From assembly GCA_018903055.1 (NCBI GenBank), contig JAHIPW010000175.1, positions 1-11,159 of the forward strand: a stretch of DNA of 11,159 bases. Direction: 5' to 3'. Source of the DNA: a bacterium (GTDB lineage Bacteria; UBP18; UBA7526). Shown here in pieces: positions 1 to 5,774 of the stretch (the first letter of the stretch is position 1; each line of letters opens with the position of its first letter). The position numbers and the translations under genes are program-made. The notes beneath the pieces are model-generated. The model worked only from the letters and a program-made list of their open reading frames with translations, searched no databases and was not told where the DNA came from.

Positions 1-240
1 AGGCTCATAAATATCACACTACCCAGGATAAAAGACTTCAGGGGTCTATCCCCGGATTCTTTCGATGGGAAAGGAAATTATACCATAGGGATAACAGAAC
101 AGATCGTATTTCCCGAAATAGACTATGATAAAGTACCCCTTATCCATGGAATGGATGTTACTATTGTAACTACTACAGAATCGAATGCGGAGGCAAAAGA
201 GCTTCTCTCTGCCTTCGGCTTCCCCCTTAAACGCAGATGA
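1..240 (+). CDS. rplE: 50S ribosomal protein L5, C-terminal part (5' end outside the window)
   Basis: The frame is open from base 1 and gives 79 residues before TGA at 238-240. L5 binds 5S rRNA and sits in the central protuberance of the large subunit. The visible part holds the conserved L5 C-terminal half: an [20 protein letters not shown]-like stretch (residues 9 to 28 of the fragment), then a segment around [16 protein letters not shown] and the closing MDVTIVTTT strand with [15 protein letters not shown]5 is usually about 180 residues, so roughly 100 N-terminal residues are missing because the window starts inside the gene. Its position immediately before rpsZ is the normal spc order. 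The stop codon lies inside a 13-bp sequence that is repeated at 357-369 (see repeats). Confidence 0.96.
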   Translation, partial: RLINITLPRIKDFRGLSPDSFDGKGNYTIGITEQIVFPEIDYDKVPLIHGMDVTIVTTTESNAEAKELLSAFGFPLKRR

Positions 241-369
241 CCGCCCTTCAGGATCCCGAGAATCCTTTCCCTCGACCCCGAATGGGGTCTCGGGACGAGA
301 ACCCCAGAGGGGCAGGATCCGAGGGGCAGATCAAAACCTGTCTGCCGACAGGCAGGCGCAGATGACCGC
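232..369. repeat. 112-bp segment between 13-bp direct repeats, possible small insertion
   Basis: CGCAGATGACCGC occurs at 232-244, across the rplE stop codon, and again exactly at 357-369. Between them lies a GC-rich, hairpin-rich stretch. It begins CCCTTCAGGATCCCGAG (244-260) and ends CAGGATCCGAGGGGC (313-327), with a perfect GACCCC/GGGGTC hairpin at 274-289. A double palindrome follows at 337-356 (CCTGTC/GACAGG, then GGCAGG). The two end motifs recur as a shortened version at 2450-2486. The direct repeats look like a target-site duplication, but similar short words elsewhere in these gaps could also produce them. Confidence 0.55.
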
Positions 370-376
370 AGATAAC

Positions 377-470
377 TTAGTTCGGAGTTAGGAGTTCGGA
401 GTTAGGAGTCTCCGAACACCGAACGCAAGCGAGCCCGTCAAAGACGGGTGAGCGTGCTCCGAACTACTAA
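377..470. repeat. Word-repeat inverted repeat with nested GC-rich hairpin, rplE-rpsZ gap
   Basis: The 5' arm contains a perfect 14-bp tandem duplication, AGTTCGGAGTTAGG, at 379-392 and 393-406. The complementary arm is TCCGAACACCGAAC (411-424) plus TCCGAACTACTAA (458-470). It is split by a 33-nt GC-rich hairpin at 425-457 whose core is CCCGTC AAA GACGGG. With the inner hairpin removed, the two halves of the 3' arm join into a good complement of the 5' arm. No T-run follows, so it is not a standard intrinsic terminator. Its function is unknown. Confidence 0.75.
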
Positions 471-480
471 ATCCGCGGCC

Positions 481-486
481 AAGGAG
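481..486 (+). promoter_or_regulatory. Shine-Dalgarno site of rpsZ
   Basis: AAGGAG lies 8 nt before the ATG at 495. This selects 495 over the in-frame GTG at 492. Confidence 0.8.
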
Positions 487-494
487 TAAGTGTG

Positions 495-680
495 ATGGCC
501 AAGAAGTCCTGGATAGCAAAACAGAAAAGGAAACCAAAGTATAAAACCCGGGCATATAATAGGTGTCAGATCTGTGGAAGAAGAAGGGGCTATATGAGGA
601 AGTTCAAGATCTGTCGAATATGTTTCCGGAAGTTGGCCAGCGAAGGTCAAATCCCCGGAGTAACAAAATCATCTTGGTGA
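495..680 (+). CDS. rpsZ: 30S ribosomal protein S14, zinc-binding type Z
   Basis: S14 is an assembly protein of the small-subunit head. The 61-residue length and the pattern [17 protein letters not shown] followed by a zinc ribbon identify the short, zinc-binding form (rpsZ, often annotated rpsN). Cysteines 24 and 27 (CQIC) and 40 and 43 (CRIC) form the metal site. The end, [11 protein letters not shown], is the family C-terminus. I chose ATG 495 because the family begins MAKK and because AAGGAG lies 8 nt upstream. The standard neighbour downstream would be rpsH, but an unrelated membrane-protein gene starts four bases after this stop codon. Confidence 0.97.
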   Translation: MAKKSWIAKQKRKPKYKTRAYNRCQICGRRRGYMRKFKICRICFRKLASEGQIPGVTKSSW

Positions 681-684
681 AAAT

Positions 685-1110
685 ATGTGGCGAAAAATAG
701 GAATAGTAATCGGTGGAGTAGTAATACTCCAGATTACATGGTTCTGTAGCATAACTATTCCTTTCATTATCGTTGCGCGATTTTTTGAGACAACAGAACT
801 GGTAAAACTGAGACATATTATACCTTTATTCGTAGTAGTACTACTGTTTTTATTCTGCTGGCTTGTTGGTCGATGGGTAGGAAAAAAGATCGGAGAGAAA
901 GGTTGGTTATATGGTGGTTTGCCATCTTTAGTTTTTGCAGTAATAGCTTTTTTTCGACTGCGGGTGTGGAAGATTTATTATCTTGAAGACGAACCTTTAA
1001 TATCTTCCATTATTGGATTTTGTATTATACCAGCAATTTTGATACTTTTAGGTGTGGCTGGCGGAGTACGTGGTGAAAGGGCAGCAAAGAGACGCAAAGC
1101 AAGAATTTAA
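685..1110 (+). CDS. Unrecognised four-helix membrane protein inserted between rpsZ and rpsH
   Basis: I do not recognise this gene with confidence. The 141-residue product has four hydrophobic segments, at about residues 5-33, 45-66, 73-93 and 105-127. A glycine-rich basic link (GRWVGKKIGEKGWLYGG, 62-78) joins helices 2 and 3. The C-terminal tail (RGERAAKRRKARI) is strongly basic and likely cytoplasmic. The G-rich link loosely recalls the small TIGR04086/YrzE-type membrane proteins, but that is a guess. Seven of its 11 arginines use CGN codons, four of them CGA. In rpsH next door 10 of 12 are AGA/AGG. The gene also looks richer in A and T. It starts 4 nt after the rpsZ stop with only a weak GGTGA upstream, so it is probably translated by coupling. 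No membrane protein normally sits here. Its position and codon use suggest acquisition by insertion. Confidence 0.72.
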   Translation: MWRKIGIVIGGVVILQITWFCSITIPFIIVARFFETTELVKLRHIIPLFVVVLLFLFCWLVGRWVGKKIGEKGWLYGGLPSLVFAVIAFFRLRVWKIYYLEDEPLISSIIGFCIIPAILILLGVAGGVRGERAAKRRKARI

Positions 1111-1114
1111 ACTT

Positions 1115-1135
1115 ATAACTCATAACGCATAACTC
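1115..1135. repeat. Three tandem 7-nt words before rpsH
   Basis: ATAACTC, ATAACGC and ATAACTC follow each other directly at 1115-1135. This is the short-word style of the other gaps, but no complementary arm is visible in this 46-nt gap. Confidence 0.5.
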
Positions 1136-1156
1136 GCGACCGAAGGGAGCAAAAAG

Positions 1157-1555
1157 ATGACCGTAACCGATCCCATTGCTGAGATGCTCACCAGAATCAG
1201 AAACGCCAATCAGGCAGGAAAGGAGAGGGTGGATATTCCCTCGTCAAAGATGAAACAGGAGATCGCAAGAATCCTGAAGGAAGAAGGGTACATCAAGAAC
1301 TATCGGGTGATTTCAGACAGAAGGCAGGGAATACTAAGAATCTATCTTAAGTACACCAGTAAGAAGGAGAAGGTAATCAGTGAAATAAAGAGGATTAGCA
1401 AGCCCAGTCTGAAACAGTATGTCAAGGGGAATGAGGTTACCCGGGTCTTGGGTGGATTGGGCGTGGCCATACTCTCCACCTCCCAGGGCATCATGACGGA
1501 TAAGAAAGCAAGAAAAAAGAGGATTGGGGGAGAAGTTATCTGCCACGTGTGGTAG
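1157..1555 (+). CDS. rpsH: 30S ribosomal protein S8
   Basis: S8 binds the central domain of 16S rRNA (helix 21 region) and in many bacteria also represses the spc operon. The 132 residues match the usual length. The N-terminus [20 protein letters not shown] is typical. The C-terminal rRNA-binding signature runs from about residue 99 to 132, with [20 protein letters not shown], then GGEVICHVW. Start ATG 1157 is supported by GGGAG at 1145-1149, 7 nt upstream. It is separated from rplF by 220 nt of repeat-rich DNA, far more than the short gap usual for this operon. Confidence 0.98.
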   Translation: MTVTDPIAEMLTRIRNANQAGKERVDIPSSKMKQEIARILKEEGYIKNYRVISDRRQGILRIYLKYTSKKEKVISEIKRISKPSLKQYVKGNEVTRVLGGLGVAILSTSQGIMTDKKARKKRIGGEVICHVW

Positions 1556-1559
1556 GAAT

Positions 1560-1754
1560 AAGTTACAAGTAACAAGTAGCAAGTAGGAAAGTGAGGAAGG
1601 CAGAAATCGGTTATTAGAAAACAGAAATCAGTAGGGAGAACAGAAAACGGAAAACAGTTTTCAAATTTCCATTTTCCCTACAGTTCTCCGATATCTATCA
1701 ACTGTTTTCGGATTTCATTGTTCGCTGTTACTTTTTCATTGTTAATTGTTACTT
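1560..1754. repeat. Layered word-repeat inverted repeat, rpsH-rplF gap
   Basis: The outer 5' arm is four 7-nt words, AAGTTAC AAGTAAC AAGTAGC AAGTAGG (1560-1587). The outer 3' arm (1727-1754) starts and ends with the complement GTTACTT and holds related words between. The inner arms use a second word family: CAGAAATC and AACAGAAAACGGAAAACAG at 1601-1657, against GTTTTC, CCCTACAGTTCTCCG and ACTGTTTTCGGATTTC at 1658-1716. Pairing is imperfect throughout. The 44-nt stretch 1673-1716 recurs at 9503-9546 with six differences. The 15-mer AACAGAAATCAGTAG occurs at 1620 and again at 9412. Confidence 0.7.
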
Positions 1755-1763
1755 CGCGACTGT

Positions 1764-1769
1764 AAGGAG
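1764..1769 (+). promoter_or_regulatory. Shine-Dalgarno site of rplF
   Basis: AAGGAG lies 6 nt before ATG 1776 and decides against the upstream in-frame TTG at 1746. The 17-nt context TCGCGACTGTAAGGAGC (1754-1770) closely matches 1134-1150 before rpsH, with three differences. Confidence 0.8.
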
Positions 1770-1775
1770 CGTAGG

Positions 1776-2330
1776 ATGTCGAGAGTGGGAGAGAAGCCCA
1801 TTATTGTACCGGAAGGGATAAAGGTCCAGATAGAGGGCAATATCTTTACTGCAGAGGGTCCGAAAGGAAAATTAGTAAGGAAGATCCCTTCTGAAATAAA
1901 GGTAGAGGTAAAAGGGAAGGAGATTCTAACCAAAAGGCCGTCCAATGCAAAATCCCATAAATCCCTCCATGGTCTCTCCCGCACCCTCTTGGCCAATATG
2001 ATCAAAGGGGTAAGCGAAGGTTTTTCTAAAACCCTGGAGATTATCGGAGTGGGTTACAAAGCTAACCCGAGGGGTGATAAGCTCATCCTATCCTTAGGCC
2101 TCTCCAATCCCGTAGAGTTCTCCATTCCCAAGGGAATAGAAATAAAGGCAGAGAAGGGAACCCAGATTACCATCTCGGGTCCAGATAAGGGGCTGGTGGG
2201 TGAGACCGCTTCAACCATCCGGGCTCTCAAGCCACCTGAGCCCTATAAGGGAAAGGGTATTAAGTATAAAGGGGAGTATATAAAACGCAAGGTAGGGAAG
2301 ACAGCAGTCACTGGATCAATGGGAACCTAA
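1776..2330 (+). CDS. rplF: 50S ribosomal protein L6
   Basis: L6 is a large-subunit protein near the GTPase-associated centre, made of two similar alpha/beta domains. The product is 184 residues, close to the family norm of about 178. MSRVGEKPI is the standard start, and the domains cover about residues 1-82 and 83-170. The L6 signature PEPYKGKGIKYKGEYIKRKVGK spans residues 154-175. A TTG at 1746 would add ten residues unlike any L6, so ATG 1776 with AAGGAG six bases upstream is preferred. The stop is followed by a 235-nt gap with a word-repeat hairpin instead of the usual close junction to rplR. Confidence 0.97.
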   Translation: MSRVGEKPIIVPEGIKVQIEGNIFTAEGPKGKLVRKIPSEIKVEVKGKEILTKRPSNAKSHKSLHGLSRTLLANMIKGVSEGFSKTLEIIGVGYKANPRGDKLILSLGLSNPVEFSIPKGIEIKAEKGTQITISGPDKGLVGETASTIRALKPPEPYKGKGIKYKGEYIKRKVGKTAVTGSMGT

Positions 2331-2369
2331 AACGCGAATCATTTCGAAGTCCTATATCCTAAATGGTTA

Positions 2370-2516
2370 GTAGTTGGGTTAGGGTAAAGTAGTGGGTATG
2401 GTAGTTAGGTAAGGGTTAGGTCGGAAACACCAATTACCTAACCTAACAACCCTTCAGATCCCGAGGATCTTCAGGATCCGAGGGGCCAAACTAACAACCT
2501 AACCTTAACCCTAACC
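2370..2516. repeat. Word-repeat inverted repeat (TTAGGG-like words) with nested palindrome, rplF-rplR gap
   Basis: The 5' arm at 2370-2421 is made of variations on GTTAGGGTA and GGTAGTTAGGT. The 3' arm at 2432-2449 and 2487-2516 carries the complements ACCTAACCTAACAAC and CTAACAACCTAACCTTAACC. A 37-nt palindromic insert, 2450-2486, splits the 3' arm. The 5' arm matches 7697-7748 with three differences in 52 nt. A smaller word repeat (ATTCTGC ATTCTGA, 2535-2548) follows just before the rplR ribosome binding site. Confidence 0.75.
2450..2486. repeat. 37-nt BamHI-site-containing palindromic element
   Basis: The element starts CCCTTCAGATCC and ends GGATCCGAGGGG(C). The ends pair with one G-T wobble and one mismatch in 12 positions. 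It is a shortened relative of 244-327, which begins and ends with nearly the same motifs. It sits inside the 3' arm of the larger hairpin. Confidence 0.6.
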
Positions 2517-2565
2517 GAATGAGTTAATTTCCAAATTCTGCATTCTGAATTGAAGGGAATAGAGT

Positions 2566-2928
2566 ATGGTTGTAAAAAAAGAACTGGCTAGAGAGAAAAG
2601 GCATAGGAGAGTAAAGAAGAAGATCTTGGGCACTCCCAAGAGACCACGCCTGGTTGTCTTCCGCAGTCTCAACCATTTTTATGCCCAGATTATAGACGAT
2701 CTTTCAGGCAAGACCTTAGTAAGCGCCTCCTCCCTATCTCCCAAGATAAAGGAGAAGAATGAGAAGAGTGGGAATATAAAAGCGGCATATGCCGTAGGAG
2801 AACTTCTTGCGCAAGAGGCCCGGAAGAAAAAGATCGATAGCATCGTCTTTGATAGGGGAGGTTACAAGTACCATGGAAGGGTGAAGGCCTTAGCAGAAGG
2901 GGCGAGAAAAGGGGGACTTAAGTTTTGA
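2566..2928 (+). CDS. rplR: 50S ribosomal protein L18
   Basis: L18 binds 5S rRNA together with L5 and helps attach it to the 23S rRNA. The length of 120 residues is typical. The basic N-terminal tail (residues 1-27) is followed by the core [20 protein letters not shown] (27-46). The conserved end is [20 protein letters not shown] (95-114). ATG 2566 has GAAGGG at 2552-2557, 8 nt upstream. No fusion or truncation is visible. Confidence 0.98.
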   Translation: MVVKKELAREKRHRRVKKKILGTPKRPRLVVFRSLNHFYAQIIDDLSGKTLVSASSLSPKIKEKNEKSGNIKAAYAVGELLAQEARKKKIDSIVFDRGGYKYHGRVKALAEGARKGGLKF

Positions 2929-2929
2929 A

Positions 2930-3014
2930 CGTCAAAACGCAAAAACAATTTGCCATTTTTGTCTTGAATTTTGAAATCATTTTAGCGTCTTGGCGTCATT
3001 TTAGCGTCTTGGCG
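2930..3014. repeat. Inverted repeat plus perfect 19-bp tandem duplication, rplR-rpsE gap
   Basis: The 19-mer TCATTTTAGCGTCTTGGCG is present twice in tandem, at 2977-2995 and 2996-3014. Its end GCGTCTTGGCG is complementary to CGTCAAAACGC (2930-2940) at 10 of 11 positions, counting one T-G wobble, so either copy could close a hairpin. It begins one base after the rplR stop codon. Confidence 0.65.
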
Positions 3015-3039
3015 GTTACAAGGAAAGGAACTTAAAACA

Positions 3040-3564
3040 GTGGAGAGAATGAGGAAAGAGTTAGAGAAGAAGATTGAAGGGAAAAGAGAAGAGGAGCTGA
3101 TTGAGAGGGTGGTCTCCATCAATCGAGTCTCTAAGGTGGTTAAGGGAGGGAAGAGGTTTTCCTTTGCGGCCTTAGTAGTAGTAGGCGATGGAAAGGGAAA
3201 GGTGGGGGTAGCTTTGGGCAAGGCCCTTGGTGTTCCAGAGGCCATTAAGAAGGCTCATGGTAAAGCCCGGAAGAATATGATCACTGTTCCCATGAAAGGA
3301 AGAACCATTACCCATAAGATAATAGGAGAGTTTGGGGCCGGAAAGGTTCTCCTTCGTCCTGCCTCGCTGGGCACCGGGGTGATCGCCGGTGGGCCGGTGC
3401 GAGCGGTAATCGAAGCCTGTGGAATAAAAGACATTCTCACCAAGTCTTTGGGAAGCTCCAATCCCCACAACGTGGTAAAGGCCACCCTACTTGCCCTCTC
3501 TAATCTTAAAGAGCTTAAAGAAATAGCTCGCCTGCGGGGGAAGACAGAGGAAGAAATCCTCTGA
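3040..3564 (+). CDS. rpsE: 30S ribosomal protein S5
   Basis: S5 lies at the mRNA entry side of the small subunit and affects decoding accuracy. The product is 174 residues, in the family range. The N-terminal dsRNA-binding-like domain (about 21-84) contains [20 protein letters not shown] and [18 protein letters not shown]. The C-terminal domain contains [33 protein letters not shown] (117-149). The proposed start is GTG 3040, with AGGAAAGGA about 10 nt upstream. An in-frame ATG at 3049 is possible but lies too far from that site. The first 20 residues are charged and probably disordered. The stop codon TGA forms part of a 4-bp direct repeat flanking the MITE-like element that follows. Confidence 0.97.
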   Translation: MERMRKELEKKIEGKREEELIERVVSINRVSKVVKGGKRFSFAALVVVGDGKGKVGVALGKALGVPEAIKKAHGKARKNMITVPMKGRTITHKIIGEFGAGKVLLRPASLGTGVIAGGPVRAVIEACGIKDILTKSLGSSNPHNVVKATLLALSNLKELKEIARLRGKTEEEIL

Positions 3565-3676
3565 ACCCCGTTAGACTCTCAAAAGACCGTTATATAGTCT
3601 TCTAACAGTTTTGATACCGATTCTAAATTACATTATCAATCTCATTCATTAGTAGATTAGAGTCTAACGGGGTGAA
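3562..3676. mobile_element. Candidate MITE: 107-bp element with 14-bp perfect terminal inverted repeats
   Basis: CCCCGTTAGACTCT (3566-3579) and AGAGTCTAACGGGG (3659-3672) are perfect inverted repeats enclosing 79 bp of AT-rich non-coding DNA. The 4-bp TGAA flanks both ends (3562-3565 and 3673-3676), which fits a target-site duplication that keeps the rpsE stop codon TGA intact. Without the element the sequence would read CTCTGAACCCCGCCCC. Inside is a short AAGAC/GTCTT stem (3583-3601). No ORF or transposase is present. It could instead be one more of the local hairpin structures. Confidence 0.5.
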
Positions 3677-3735
3677 CCCCGCCCCTTTAGGTGGGAATAA
3701 AGAATGGTTACAAAAAGGTGCGGGATGAATAACAA

Positions 3736-3741
3736 AAGGAG
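3736..3741 (+). promoter_or_regulatory. Possible Shine-Dalgarno site for an internal rpmD start
   Basis: AAGGAG lies 4 nt before GTG 3746, a slightly short spacing. It would give an L30 of normal length. Confidence 0.4.
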
Positions 3742-3745
3742 CGGG

Positions 3746-3949
3746 GTGAATATAAGAATAACGTTGATCAGGGGTCTGGCTGGGAAGAAAGAGCGGCACA
3801 GAAGAACTATCAAGGCCCTGGGCTTAAAGAGGATAGGCTCCTCTGTGATAAAAGAGGATAATCCCCAGATAAGGGGAATGATAGCCAGGGTATCCTATAT
3901 GGTGAAAGTAAATGGAGTTAAACCAGTTAAGAGTACCAAGGGGAAGTAG
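3746..3949 (+). CDS. rpmD: 50S ribosomal protein L30 (start uncertain: 3704, 3725 or 3746)
   Basis: L30 is a small single-domain large-subunit protein. The core [53 protein letters not shown] matches the whole normal L30 of about 60 residues. I favour GTG 3746 (67 residues), because the family starts one to five residues before this first strand and AAGGAG lies just upstream. ATG 3704 (81 residues) and ATG 3725 (74 residues) are open in the same frame, each with an AGGTG upstream. They would add a basic stretch, KRCGMNNKRSG, not usual in L30. The C-terminus runs about ten residues past the usual end ([12 protein letters not shown]), and this extra part is encoded within the start of rplO, a 38-nt overlap. 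Confidence 0.93.
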   Translation: MNIRITLIRGLAGKKERHRRTIKALGLKRIGSSVIKEDNPQIRGMIARVSYMVKVNGVKPVKSTKGK

Positions 3950-4352
3950 AAAAAGGCCTAAGAGGGTGGGGAGGGGCAGATCCTCTGGCCACGGGAAGAC
4001 CTCCACCCGGGGCCATAAGGGACAGAAAGCGCGCAGCGGAGGAGGGGTGAAACCGGGCTTTGAAGGAGGCCAGATGCCCCTTGCCCGTCGGCTTCCCAAG
4101 AGGGGTTTTACCAACATCTTCAGGAAAGAGTATACCATCTTAAATGTCAGGGATCTTGAACAGAGGTTTAAAGCCGGGGATGAGATTACACCCGAGGTCC
4201 TTAAGGAGAAAGGCCTTATGGGAAAGAGGGAGAGAATAAAAATCCTCGGTGAAGGAAGATTATCCAAAGGACTTAAAGTGAGGGCCCACGCCTTTTCCAG
4301 AGAAGCGGAGAAGAAGATAAAAGAGGCTGGAGGAGAAGTAATAAGATGTTAA
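3912..4352 (+). CDS. rplO: 50S ribosomal protein L15
   Basis: L15 is a late-assembling large-subunit protein with a long basic arm reaching into the rRNA. The 146 residues match the family. The arm holds [32 protein letters not shown] and the glycine-rich stretch to about residue 53. The globular signature [20 protein letters not shown] (110-129) and [13 protein letters not shown] follow. ATG 3912 is correct because [14 protein letters not shown] is the family N-terminus, and GGTGA at 3901-3905 gives a 6-nt spacing. It starts 38 nt inside rpmD in another frame and ends 7 nt inside secY, so rpmD, rplO and secY are tightly coupled. Confidence 0.97.
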   Translation: MELNQLRVPRGSRKRPKRVGRGRSSGHGKTSTRGHKGQKARSGGGVKPGFEGGQMPLARRLPKRGFTNIFRKEYTILNVRDLEQRFKAGDEITPEVLKEKGLMGKRERIKILGEGRLSKGLKVRAHAFSREAEKKIKEAGGEVIRC

Positions 4353-5665
4353 GGGCCTTCCGGGATGCCTTTAAGATACCAGAGTTAAAGAAGAGGATCC
4401 TATTTACCTTTGCCCTACTCATTGTTTATCGGATAGGGGGTCACATCCCAACCCCAGGAATTGATGGAGCTGCTCTCGGCCAGTTTTTTGCTGAAGCCAA
4501 GGGGACCCTCCTCACCTACTTCGACATGTTTGCCGGTGGAGCATTGGGAAGGGCCACGGTCTTCGCCTTGGGTATTATGCCCTACATTACGGCCTCCATT
4601 ATCTTCTCCTTACTTGTCCCGATCATGCCCCAGCTTGAGAGGTTACAGAAGGAGGGGGAGGCGGGAAGGAAGAAGATCAATCAGTATACCAGATATGCTA
4701 CGGTCTTCATCTGTTTCATCCAGGGCTCAACCTTCGCTATCTGGCTTCAGCATCTTAAAAGCCCGGCCGGAGTCTCTGTCGTTCCTTCACCCGGTCCCTC
4801 CTTTCTCCTTATTACTGTCTTAACCATGACTGCGGGTACCATATTCATTATGTGGCTCGGAGAACAGATCACGGAGAGGGGGATTGGGAATGGGATCTCA
4901 CTCATTATATTTGCCGGGATCGTTGCTCGTCTCCCCCAGGCCGGGATTCAGACCGCAGTGCAGTTCAAGGAAGGGATAATCTCCCCCATGAAACTGGTCT
5001 TCATGCTGGCCCTACTGGCTGTGGTTATTGCCGGAATAGTAATCATCACTGAGGGCCAGAGAAAGATTCCGGTCCAGTATGCCAAAAGGATTGTGGGAAG
5101 GAGGATGTATGGGGGACAGAGCACCTTCATTCCCATAAGGGTCAATACCCCGGGAGTCATCCCCATTATATTTGCTTCCTCTATCCTGATGTTTCCCGCT
5201 ACCATTGCTCAATTCGCGGGGCTGAAGTTCATGGAGAGGATTGCTGTATGGCTCTCCCCAGGACATCCCCTCTATTCTATTTTTTATGCCGTAATGATTA
5301 TTTTCTTCTGTTACTTCTATACTGCCATGATCTTTAATCCTATAGATTTAGCGGACAATATGAAGAGGTATGGGGGCTTCATCCCCGGCATAAGGCCGGG
5401 AAAATCGACTTCAGAATATATTGAGCGCACCCTTTCTCGCATTACCTTGGCGGGGGCCATAGCCCTGGCCGCTATTGCCCTCTTTCCGGACCTGGTCAAT
5501 ACCAGGCTCGGGATCTCAGACCTTCTGGCTGGCTTCTACGGGGGAACCGGGATGCTCATCGTGGTGGGGGTGGCACTGGATACGGTGAAGCAGATTGAGA
5601 ATCACCTGCTCATGCGCCACTACGAGGGATTTATAAAGAAAGGGAAGATCAAAGCTAGATTTTAA
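4346..5665 (+). CDS. secY: Preprotein translocase channel subunit SecY
   Basis: SecY forms the protein-conducting channel of the inner membrane with SecE and SecG, and exports unfolded preproteins driven by SecA or the ribosome. The 439 residues fit the family. The N-terminus ([20 protein letters not shown]) leads into helix 1. The plug region [20 protein letters not shown] (60-79) precedes helix 2. The cytoplasmic loops with [13 protein letters not shown] (236-248) and [20 protein letters not shown] (345-364) contact SecA and the ribosome. The end [19 protein letters not shown] is typical. Ten hydrophobic helices can be counted. ATG 4346 overlaps the rplO stop by 7 nt and has GGAGGAG at 4330-4336. 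Confidence 0.98.
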   Translation: MLRAFRDAFKIPELKKRILFTFALLIVYRIGGHIPTPGIDGAALGQFFAEAKGTLLTYFDMFAGGALGRATVFALGIMPYITASIIFSLLVPIMPQLERLQKEGEAGRKKINQYTRYATVFICFIQGSTFAIWLQHLKSPAGVSVVPSPGPSFLLITVLTMTAGTIFIMWLGEQITERGIGNGISLIIFAGIVARLPQAGIQTAVQFKEGIISPMKLVFMLALLAVVIAGIVIITEGQRKIPVQYAKRIVGRRMYGGQSTFIPIRVNTPGVIPIIFASSILMFPATIAQFAGLKFMERIAVWLSPGHPLYSIFYAVMIIFFCYFYTAMIFNPIDLADNMKRYGGFIPGIRPGKSTSEYIERTLSRITLAGAIALAAIALFPDLVNTRLGISDLLAGFYGGTGMLIVVGVALDTVKQIENHLLMRHYEGFIKKGKIKARF

Positions 5666-5667
5666 AA

Positions 5668-5740
5668 GGGTATCCGGTAATCAGGTTATCAGGTTATCAG
5701 GAAATTCCTGATGTCCCGATTACCCGATCTTCCGATATCC
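5668..5740. repeat. Ungapped 36/36-nt word-repeat inverted repeat, secY-adk gap
   Basis: The 5' arm (5668-5703) includes three 8-nt words, GGTAATCA GGTTATCA GGTTATCA (5676-5699). The 3' arm (5705-5740) includes TGATGTCC CGATTACC CGATCTTC CGATATCC (5709-5740). The arms are equal in length and pair without gaps at about 29 of 36 positions, counting three G-T wobbles; two of the mismatches are A opposite C. They start two bases after the secY stop. The centre is GGAAATTCC. The nearest T-run (5755-5759) is too far away for a terminator. Confidence 0.8.
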
Positions 5741-5774
5741 TAATGTTAACCCAGTTTTTGTAAGGAATCTTATT

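Noticed and set aside
185-391. Open frame of 68 codons crossing the rplE end and the following repeat
   Set aside because: It overlaps L5 in another frame and then reads through palindromic repeat DNA; no domain and no ribosome binding site.
377-470. CRISPR array
   Set aside because: The repeats are 14-bp direct tandem copies without spacers, and no cas genes are near.
1746-1775. Upstream TTG start for rplF
   Set aside because: The ten extra residues match no L6, and AAGGAG sits correctly for ATG 1776.
2370-2516. TTAGGG/CCCTAA words resembling telomere repeats or eukaryotic contamination
   Set aside because: They are irregular, do not form a hexamer array, occur in two opposite arms, and lie between bacterial ribosomal genes.
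3824-4267. Long minus-strand open frame opposite rpmD and rplO (147 codons)
   Set aside because: It is a shadow of the conserved L30 and L15 genes, with no recognisable protein features.
5668-5765. Rho-independent terminator between secY and adk
   Set aside because: The stem is long and imperfect, and the T-run is well beyond the stem end; the same holds for the other gaps.
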